DNA from: Actinomycetota bacterium
GTDB taxonomy: Bacteria > Actinomycetota > Thermoleophilia > Gaiellales > Gaiellaceae
NCBI GenBank assembly: GCA_019236545.1
Contig: JAFAIV010000121.1
Span: 1-10,721, forward strand
Direction: 5' to 3'
DNA: 10,721 nucleotides
A program made the position numbers and the translations under genes. Shown piece after piece: positions 6,073 to 10,721 of the stretch (its first letter is position 1; every line of letters begins with the position of its first letter). A model generated the notes under the pieces. It did not search any database. It saw nothing but the letters and a program-made list of their open reading frames with translations, and was not told where the DNA came from.

Positions 6073-6935
6073 CAGCGCACCCGCGGCGGGGCCGGCTCGC
6101 CGTGCGCCTCCTGCCACGAGACGACGGGGTTGCGGAGCACGCCGATCCGCTCGATCTCGGCCTCGATCACGTCGCCCGGCTTGAGGTAGAGCGAGGCCGG
6201 GTCGTCGCTGAAGCCGGCGACGCCGCTGACGGTGCCGAGCGAGAGGACGTCGCCCGCCGAGAAGCCGAGCGGCGAGTAGTGGGAGACGATCTCGGCGACG
6301 GAGCCGGACATGCGGCTCATGTTCGAGCTCTGCCGCACCTGGCCGTTGACGCGCAGCTCCATCGACAGGTCGTGCGGATCGCCGACCTCGTCGGGCGTCA
6401 CGATCCACGGCCCGAGCGGGCAGAACGTGTCGATCGCCTTGCAGAACGAGAAGACGCCGGAGCGCATCTCACGGCGCTGGATGTCGCGGGCCGTGATGTC
6501 GTTGAAGATCACGTAGCCGGCGACGTACTCCATCGCCTCCTCGGGGCCGAACCACTTGCCGGACTTGCCGAGGATCACGGCGAGCTCGAGCTCGTAGTCG
6601 AGCTCCTCGGTCAGGTGCTCCGGGTAGACGACCGGCTCGTCGGGGCCGACGATCGCGTCGACGTTCTGGAAGAACATGATCCACGGCGCGATCTCGTGCG
6701 ACCAGTTGACGTTCTTCGACTCGGTCTCGTGCTCGCGGAAGTTGCCGGCGGTGTGGAAGAACTTCTTCGGGAAGATCGGCGCGCGCAGCGTGGCCTCGGC
6801 CAGCGGCGTGCGCTCGCCGGTGTCGTCGGCCCCGCCGCGCTCGAAGTACGCGCGCATCGTCGGCACGTCGAGGCGGACGATCTCCTCGCCCTCGATGCGG
6901 CCGACCTTGCCGTCGTCGTAGCTGACGAGCTTCAT
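6069..6935 (-). CDS. Fumarylacetoacetate hydrolase-family protein
   Basis: This 288-residue enzyme of the FAH superfamily has a short N-terminal domain (about 1-55) followed by the mixed-beta catalytic domain. Recognisable motifs are HTAGNFREHE (61-70), the metal-binding ELDYELELAVILGK (111-124, Glu115 and Glu117), FNDITARD (144-151, metal-ligand Asp146) and CKAIDTFCPLGPW (165-177, active-site Lys166). LSLGTVSGVAGF (231-242) has Val where most members have Pro in GTPSG. Relatives hydrolyse or decarboxylate beta-diketo or 2-oxo acids (fumarylpyruvate, acylpyruvate, oxaloacetate, 2-keto-3-deoxy sugar acids), usually late in aromatic, heteroaromatic or sugar breakdown. The exact substrate cannot be read. 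The ATG at 6935 is the natural family start, 16 bp after the M20 gene, although no clear ribosome-binding site precedes it. Confidence 0.92.
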   Translation of the reverse strand: MKLVSYDDGKVGRIEGEEIVRLDVPTMRAYFERGGADDTGERTPLAEATLRAPIFPKKFFHTAGNFREHETESKNVNWSHEIAPWIMFFQNVDAIVGPDEPVVYPEHLTEELDYELELAVILGKSGKWFGPEEAMEYVAGYVIFNDITARDIQRREMRSGVFSFCKAIDTFCPLGPWIVTPDEVGDPHDLSMELRVNGQVRQSSNMSRMSGSVAEIVSHYSPLGFSAGDVLSLGTVSGVAGFSDDPASLYLKPGDVIEAEIERIGVLRNPVVSWQEAHGEPAPPRVRW

Positions 6936-6951
6936 GACGCGAGAAGGCTAG

Positions 6952-8172
6952 TCACAGGACGCCGCAGACCTTCATCGCGACCCGCGCATACGTCTCCGCG
7001 GTGCGGACGAGGCCGTCGATCTCGAGGTTCTCGCCGAGCTCGACGTCCATCAGGCCGGTCGATGTGCCGTAGTTGACGGTCGGCACGCCGTAGCGCGTGA
7101 GCGCGGACGCGTCGCTGAACCAGCGCGTGACGTCGCGGCCGGGACGCTCGCCGAAGACCTCCTCGTGCGCCTCGTCGATCGCGCGCACGAGCTCGTGGCC
7201 CTCCTCGATCTCGGCGCCGGGCGCGGTGACGTAGACCTCGCCCTCGATCTCGTACCGCGGGAACCGCCCGGCGAGGCCGCGCACCATGTCGAGCACCTCG
7301 CGCCGCGCGACGCCCATCGGCTTCGTCGGCGGGACGCGGACGTCGAGGAAGAGGTCGGTGTGGTGCGGGGTCCGCGAGACGCGCCAGCCGAAGCCGCCCT
7401 CGACGGCGCCGACGTTCACGATCGCCTTCGCGCCGCGGTACGAGTTCGACTCGTGCTCCTCCCAGCGCGGGATCCACTCGAGCACGGCGTCCATCACCTC
7501 CCGCATCCGCAGGATCGAGTTCTCGCCGCGGCGGCCCTCGGAGAACGCCGTGTGGATGAAGTTGCCGTGGACGCGAATCCGCAGCCAGAGCGCGCCGTAG
7601 TGGCCGAGGACGACCTTCCCCTCGGTCGGCTCGCCGAGCAGGCACATGTCCGCGACGCCGCCGTGCGAGACGAGGTAGCGCGTGCCGGCTGCGTAGCCGC
7701 GGTAGGAGCCGCCCTGCGCCTCGCCGTACTGCGTCTTCTCGATCTCGCCGCAGACGGCCGCGATCAGCACGTCGCCGCGCAGCCGCACGCCGGCATCCTG
7801 CAGCGCGTTCACGGCCTCGACGTAGCAGGCGAGCGCGCCCTTCATGTTCGAGATGCCGAGGCCGTAGAGGCGGCCGTCACGGACGAACGCCTCGGGCTGG
7901 AAGCCGGGGACGTGCCGCAACCAAGGCTCGCGGCCCGAGTACGAGGTGTCCATGTGGCCGTTGAACATCAGCGACGGGCCGCCGCCGGCGCCGGGCCACG
8001 TCCCGAGCGCGTTGGCGCGGTTCTCCTCGACCTGCTGCCACTGGACGCGCAGGCCGAGCCCGTCGTAGAGGCCGACCATCAGCTCCGCCATGCGCTGCTC
8101 GTCGCCGGTGAAGCTGTGCACGCCGATCATCCGCGAGGCGGTCTCGACGAGCCGCTCGCGGTCGACGTTCAC
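6952..8172 (-). CDS. M20-family amidohydrolase/deacylase-like protein with atypical metal site
   Basis: This 406-residue protein has the ArgE/DapE/carboxypeptidase G2 fold. A catalytic domain carries NGHMDT (71-76, His73 and Asp75). A lid domain around 185-300 carries HTAF (His207, the usual inter-subunit His). The catalytic domain then resumes to the C-terminus. Canonical M20 enzymes use a bridging Asp in DMKG, an EE pair, a D/E and a final His. Here these align with Asn109 (SNMKG), Glu143-Ile144-Glu145, Glu181 (LGEPTE) and Val378, so up to three of five ligands differ. The rest is well conserved, so this may be a distinct subfamily rather than a decaying gene. Expected chemistry is amide, N-acyl or dipeptide hydrolysis. 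The GTG at 8172 gives a GTGA overlap with the rhodanese gene. A GTG at 8178 (two extra residues) has a better-placed GGCGGG and is an alternative. Confidence 0.87.
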   Translation of the reverse strand: MNVDRERLVETASRMIGVHSFTGDEQRMAELMVGLYDGLGLRVQWQQVEENRANALGTWPGAGGGPSLMFNGHMDTSYSGREPWLRHVPGFQPEAFVRDGRLYGLGISNMKGALACYVEAVNALQDAGVRLRGDVLIAAVCGEIEKTQYGEAQGGSYRGYAAGTRYLVSHGGVADMCLLGEPTEGKVVLGHYGALWLRIRVHGNFIHTAFSEGRRGENSILRMREVMDAVLEWIPRWEEHESNSYRGAKAIVNVGAVEGGFGWRVSRTPHHTDLFLDVRVPPTKPMGVARREVLDMVRGLAGRFPRYEIEGEVYVTAPGAEIEEGHELVRAIDEAHEEVFGERPGRDVTRWFSDASALTRYGVPTVNYGTSTGLMDVELGENLEIDGLVRTAETYARVAMKVCGVL

Positions 8173-8489
8173 GTCCACGCTTCGTACCCGCCGATCAGGT
8201 CGCCCGCGTCGACGCCGAGCTCGACGAGCTGCGCGGCCGCGAGCGACGACGCGAACCCGTGCGCGCAGACGAGGCAGAGCCGCCGCCCCGCGAGCTCCGG
8301 GTCGCGCCACTCCGAGGTCTGGTCGACCCGCCACGGCAGCACCGAGAGCGGGACGTGCTTCGAGCCGGGGATGACGCCCGTCCGCTCGCGCTCGTCGGCC
8401 GAGCGCGTGTCGACGAGCAGCAGGTCGGGATCGGCGGCCGCCTCCTCGGGCGTGTAGCGCCTGATCCGCGAGCGGGCCTCGGCGAGCAT
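8169..8489 (-). CDS. Single-domain rhodanese-like sulfurtransferase
   Basis: This 106-residue protein consists of one rhodanese domain. Landmarks are the N-terminal helix and YTPEEA (12-17), LLVDTRSADER (24-34, with the CH2A-type Asp27 and Arg29), IPGSKHVPL (40-48), the active-site loop CAHGFAS (75-81, catalytic Cys75) and GGYEAW near the end (100-105). The cysteine is present, so persulfide transfer is possible. The loop is CAHGFAS rather than the CRSGxR common in thiosulfate sulfurtransferases, so the donor is unclear. It starts with ATG 5 bp after the monooxygenase stop and overlaps the M20 gene by GTGA. Its nearness to a molybdenum hydroxylase raises the possibility that it helps supply sulfur for the Mo=S ligand, which is inference. 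The ORF can be read further upstream in frame but that part is a shadow of the monooxygenase. Confidence 0.88.
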   Translation of the reverse strand: MLAEARSRIRRYTPEEAAADPDLLLVDTRSADERERTGVIPGSKHVPLSVLPWRVDQTSEWRDPELAGRRLCLVCAHGFASSLAAAQLVELGVDAGDLIGGYEAWT

Positions 8490-8494
8490 CTCGT

Positions 8495-9532
8495 CTATCC
8501 GCGGAATTGCGGCAGGACCTTCTCGCCGAAGAGCCGGATCTGCTCCAGCCGGTTCGCCCCCCAGAGCTCGAGCATGATGTGCGTGCAGCCGGCGTCGCGG
8601 TACTCCTCGATCGCCTCGATGCAGTCGGACGGCGTCCCCGCGATCGGGCGGCACTTGTCGAGCAGCGCGTCGGAGACCTTCGCCTTCGCGGCGAGGCGGC
8701 CGCCCTGCTCCATCGCCTCGGCGACGGGACGGATCTCGTCCTGCTCGATCCCGGCGAGGTCGAGGAGCGTGTCCGCGGAGCCCTGGATGTTCTGCACCTT
8801 GTTGGCGAGGTACATCCCGGCGATCTCGCGCGCGCCGTCGCGGCCCGCGTCGCGGTCGCTCTCGTGGATCGAGGCGACGATCGTGCAGCCGAGGTCGATG
8901 TCGGCGCCGCCGAGGTTCTCGCGCGTGTAGCGGACGAACGGCGGCGTCGTGATCGAGGGCGTCAGGCAGCCGTCGCCGATCTCCGCCGCGAGCGCCTGCA
9001 TCTTCGGCGCGGTCGCGGCGACGTAGACCGGCGGCACCTCGCGCGGCGCGTGCGCCTCGGCCGACATCGCCGGGACGTCGGCGCTCCACGTATCGCCGTC
9101 GTAGTCGAACCGCTCGCCGGAGAGGACGCCGCGCGCGATCGTGACCGCGTCGCGCATCGGGCCGAGGGTCTTCTTGGTCTGCGTCTTCGTGTTGTTGAGG
9201 AAGATCTTCGAGGTGCCGAAGCCGAGGATGAACCGGCCCGGCCCGGCCGCCTCCTGCACGACGCGCGCGTCCATCGCCGCCTGGACGGGGTGCCGCGTCG
9301 AGGCGGCGATGATGCCCCAGCCGATCGTCAGCCGCCTCGTCGCGCGGCCCATCAGCGCCGCGACGCCGGTCGACGAGCGCGCCTCCATCTGGTGCTTCCG
9401 CCACCAGGGATACGCCTCGGCGAGCCAGATCGTGTCCATGCCGGCCTCTTCCATGGCCTGCGCCGACGCGATCATCTCGTCGAGCGGCTCCATGGTGAGC
9501 TGCATCACCCCGATGCGGAACGGGACGGCCAT
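8495..9532 (-). CDS. LLM-class (luciferase-like) monooxygenase/F420-dependent oxidoreductase
   Basis: This 345-residue TIM-barrel protein belongs to the bacterial luciferase-like family. Seen are the first strand and helix (FRIGVMQLTMEPLDEM, 5-20), AMEEAGMDTIWLAEAY (26-41), a second strand region LTIGWGIIAASTRHP (68-82) and the characteristic GPGRFILGFGTS (97-108). A C-terminal GTPSDCIEAIEEYRDAG at 299-315 leads to the last barrel strand (CTHIMLELWG). Members use reduced F420 or FMN, and monooxygenase members add oxygen to or open small organic substrates. The sequence does not settle which cofactor is used; in high-GC actinomycetes F420 is common. The ATG at 9532 is the family-like start and lies 5 bp after the CoxG-like stop, with no strong ribosome-binding site. 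Next to a molybdenum hydroxylase, an oxygenation after hydroxylation is plausible (inference). Confidence 0.9.
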   Translation of the reverse strand: MAVPFRIGVMQLTMEPLDEMIASAQAMEEAGMDTIWLAEAYPWWRKHQMEARSSTGVAALMGRATRRLTIGWGIIAASTRHPVQAAMDARVVQEAAGPGRFILGFGTSKIFLNNTKTQTKKTLGPMRDAVTIARGVLSGERFDYDGDTWSADVPAMSAEAHAPREVPPVYVAATAPKMQALAAEIGDGCLTPSITTPPFVRYTRENLGGADIDLGCTIVASIHESDRDAGRDGAREIAGMYLANKVQNIQGSADTLLDLAGIEQDEIRPVAEAMEQGGRLAAKAKVSDALLDKCRPIAGTPSDCIEAIEEYRDAGCTHIMLELWGANRLEQIRLFGEKVLPQFRG

Positions 9533-9537
9533 CGGGG

Positions 9538-10080
9538 CTAGGAGTCTTCCGTGGAGCTGGTCGGGCCCTCGGGCTCGGCCTCGTACGCCTCGGGCGAGAG
9601 CGGGCTGACGCCCTCCTCGGCTCCGTGCGGCGTCCCTTGCGCCTCCTGGATCTGGCTGTCCAGCGCCGAGAGGACGTGCTGCACCTGCTGGTTCACGATC
9701 GGCTGCAGGACGCGCTGGCCCATCGAGCCGACCGGGCCTGCGATCTTCACGTCGGCCGCCCATTGCATCGACGTGCCGCCGGACGGCGCGTCGCCGAGGG
9801 TGAACGAGGTCTCCATGTTCATCATCGCGCCGACGCCCTGGCCCTTGATCGCGAGCTTCGCGAACTCGAGCTCGCGCTCCTCGACCTTGTCCATGTCGAC
9901 CTTCATCTTCAGGCCGCCGAGGCCGAGCGGGATCTTCACGTTCGCCGTCCAGCGGCGGTCGTCGTGGATCTCGAAGCTCTCGACGCCCGGCATCGTCTTC
10001 GCCATCGAGGACGGGTCGTTCAGCACCCGCCAGACGATCGAGCGGGGCGCCGCGAAGGTGCGCTCGCCGGAGACGTTCAC
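9538..10080 (-). CDS. CoxG-like SRPBCC-family protein (CO dehydrogenase subunit G family)
   Basis: This 180-residue protein has a START/SRPBCC fold of the CoxG type. It begins with the usual strand-helix (ERTFAAPRSIVWRVLNDP, 6-23) followed by the family hallmark MPGVESFE (30-37) and alternating beta strands to about residue 115. IAGPVGSMGQRVLQPIVNQQ (113-132) is the C-terminal helix cap typical of CoxG. Residues about 148-180 are an acidic, Pro/Ser/Glu-rich tail with no membrane helix. CoxG proteins accompany molybdenum hydroxylases; for CO dehydrogenase a role in membrane association is described. A lipid- or quinone-binding pocket is possible but not shown here. The GTG at 10080 forms a GTGA overlap with the Mo-subunit gene and has GGAGG seven bases upstream, which strongly supports this start and translational coupling of the pair. 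Confidence 0.9.
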   Translation of the reverse strand: MNVSGERTFAAPRSIVWRVLNDPSSMAKTMPGVESFEIHDDRRWTANVKIPLGLGGLKMKVDMDKVEERELEFAKLAIKGQGVGAMMNMETSFTLGDAPSGGTSMQWAADVKIAGPVGSMGQRVLQPIVNQQVQHVLSALDSQIQEAQGTPHGAEEGVSPLSPEAYEAEPEGPTSSTEDS

Positions 10081-10721
10081 GCGACCACCTCCACCCGCGC
10101 GCGCGACTCCTCCGGATGCTGGAGCAGCTCCCAGACGCGGTGATACGGGTTGTGGCTGTCCGTGACGACCACGCCGGTCGCGTCCTGCACCGCGGCGCAG
10201 ATCGCGTGGATCCCGGCCCCGCCGCCCTCGCCCATGCCCTTCGTGCCGAGCGGCGTGAACGGTGACGGGCTCTCGATCGCGCCGGTCGCGAGCGGCGGCA
10301 TGTCGAGCGTGTGCGGGACGTGGTAGTCGTAGAAGTTCGGAGTCAGCAGGTTCCCCTCCTCGTCGTACTCGAAGACCTCGTGCATCGCCGCGCCGATCGC
10401 CTGCGCGGTCGCGCCCATCACCTGGCCCTCGACGATCTGCGGGTTGATCCGCTTGCCGCAGTCGTCGACGGCGGCGTAGTCGACGAGCTCGTACCAGCCC
10501 GTCTCGGGGTCGATCTCGACGACGGCGACGTGCACCTGCGCCGCGTAGGTCAGCGTCAGGTTGCCGTACTTCTTCTCGACGTCCGGCACCTGGAACGGGG
10601 GCCGGTAGACGTAGCGCGCGTTCAGCGTCACGTCGAGGTCCTCGGGGAGGCCGGCGTTGTTCGCGTTGATGATCGCGCCGAGCGCCATGAACGGGAGGAA
10701 GGCGTCCGGGTTCTCCTTGAT
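10077..10721 (-). CDS. Molybdopterin-binding large subunit, xanthine dehydrogenase/CO dehydrogenase family (C-terminal part)
   Basis: The last 214 residues are present and the gene continues past the right edge. The fragment carries the final part of the molybdopterin domain: VDDCGKRINPQIVEGQVMGA (fragment residues about 85-104), a QAIGAAMHEVFEYDEEG stretch, and TPLGTKGMGEGGGAG (156-170), where Glu165 (codon at 10229-10227) is the conserved catalytic glutamate that activates the Mo-bound water. Such subunits hydroxylate N-heterocycles, aldehydes or CO, working with FAD and 2Fe-2S subunits that would lie upstream. The active-site loop that separates true CO dehydrogenase (AYxCSFR) from related hydroxylases is outside the window, so the substrate is open and the name coxL is not given. 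The stop overlaps the coxG-like start by GTGA, a pairing typical of this enzyme group. Confidence 0.92.
   Translation of the reverse strand: MKENPDAFLPFMALGAIINANNAGLPEDLDVTLNARYVYRPPFQVPDVEKKYGNLTLTYAAQVHVAVVEIDPETGWYELVDYAAVDDCGKRINPQIVEGQVMGATAQAIGAAMHEVFEYDEEGNLLTPNFYDYHVPHTLDMPPLATGAIESPSPFTPLGTKGMGEGGGAGIHAICAAVQDATGVVVTDSHNPYHRVWELLQHPEESRARVEVVA
10088..10092 (-). promoter_or_regulatory. Strong ribosome-binding site (GGAGG) of the coxG-like gene
   Basis: The minus strand has GGAGG seven bases before the GTG at 10080, inside the last codons of the molybdenum subunit gene. It fixes the coxG-like start and indicates strong initiation at an overlapping junction. Confidence 0.65.

Larger units (their letters stand above)
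188..10721 (-). other. Putative 13-gene catabolic operon (continues beyond right edge)
   Basis: All thirteen minus-strand genes are consecutive with very short junctions. In order of transcription these are GTGA overlap (10077-10080), 5-bp gap, 5-bp gap, GTGA overlap (8169-8172), 16-bp gap, GTGA overlap (6069-6072), 1-bp gap, ATGA overlap (3933-3936), ATGA overlap (2779-2782), 8-bp overlap (2354-2361), 42-bp gap and 2-bp gap. No interval is long enough for an obvious internal promoter or terminator. Co-transcription is inferred from this spacing; the promoter should lie upstream, beyond position 10721. Whether the last two small genes share the function of the rest is uncertain. Confidence 0.75.

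Noticed and set aside
4098..6189. Two long plus-strand open frames (4098-5147 and 4999-6189)
   Set aside because: They are antisense to the M24 and gmd genes, whose conserved residues fix the true frame on the minus strand; composition is typical of shadow frames.
8490..9404. Rhodanese fused to a long N-terminal domain
   Set aside because: The in-frame upstream sequence is an alternate-frame reading of the LLM gene, and the rhodanese domain is complete from the ATG at 8489.
6102..9541. Three long plus-strand open frames (6102-7076, 7165-8457, 8507-9541)
   Set aside because: Each mirrors a well-recognised minus-strand gene (FAH, M20, LLM) and contains no motif of its own.
10077..10721. Naming the partial Mo subunit CoxL (aerobic CO dehydrogenase) on the strength of the adjacent coxG-like gene
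   Set aside because: CoxG-like proteins also accompany other Mo hydroxylases, and the diagnostic active-site loop is outside the window.
1..10721. CRISPR array, tRNA or rRNA genes, insertion sequences, long repeats
   Set aside because: The window is filled by coding sequence with gaps of at most 42 bp. I saw no spaced direct repeats, transposase motifs or RNA gene signatures by reading.

Overview
The window is a very GC-rich (about 70% by eye) and almost wholly coding stretch. GTG starts are frequent and genes are tightly packed. The gene content (molybdenum hydroxylase with a CoxG-type partner, luciferase-like/F420-type monooxygenase, GntR/FCD regulator, PYROXD2-like FAD oxidoreductase) fits a high-GC actinomycete, perhaps a Thermoleophilia-like soil lineage. 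That placement is an impression from gene content and base composition; no rRNA or other phylogenetic marker is present.

Layout. At the left edge a rightward gene ends: the last 62 residues of a GntR-family regulator with an FCD ligand domain. Everything else, from the right edge to position 188, lies on the minus strand as one run of 13 genes. In order of transcription they are: C-terminal part of a xanthine dehydrogenase/CO dehydrogenase-type molybdopterin subunit (10721-10077), CoxG-like SRPBCC protein (10080-9538), luciferase-like monooxygenase (9532-8495), single-domain rhodanese (8489-8169), M20-type amidohydrolase (8172-6952), fumarylacetoacetate hydrolase-family enzyme (6935-6069), GDP-mannose 4,6-dehydratase (6072-5095), M24-type creatinase/prolidase-like hydrolase (5093-3933), homocitrate/isopropylmalate synthase-like enzyme (3936-2779), VOC protein (2782-2354), PYROXD2-like FAD oxidoreductase (2361-751), a 60-residue unknown (708-526) and a 111-residue membrane protein (523-188). 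Five junctions are 4-bp ATGA/GTGA overlaps, one is an 8-bp overlap, and the largest gap is 42 bp, so a single transcript with translational coupling is likely. Its promoter must lie beyond 10721. The run converges on the GntR gene so closely that both stop codons share one CTAG.

How the genes may work together (inference). Most products are catabolic: ring or aldehyde hydroxylation (Mo subunit plus CoxG), flavin oxygenation, two amide/C-N hydrolase folds (M20, M24), a C-C hydrolase/decarboxylase fold (FAH), an acyl-CoA/2-oxoacid condensing or lyase-type enzyme, and a further FAD oxidoreductase. With a GntR/FCD regulator alongside, this resembles an uncharacterised route for a nitrogen-containing or heterocyclic carbon source. 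The GDP-mannose dehydratase is the odd member, because no sugar-nucleotide partner is visible. Two hydrolases show non-canonical metal-site residues. No mobile element, RNA gene, CRISPR array or intergenic region over 50 bp was seen.
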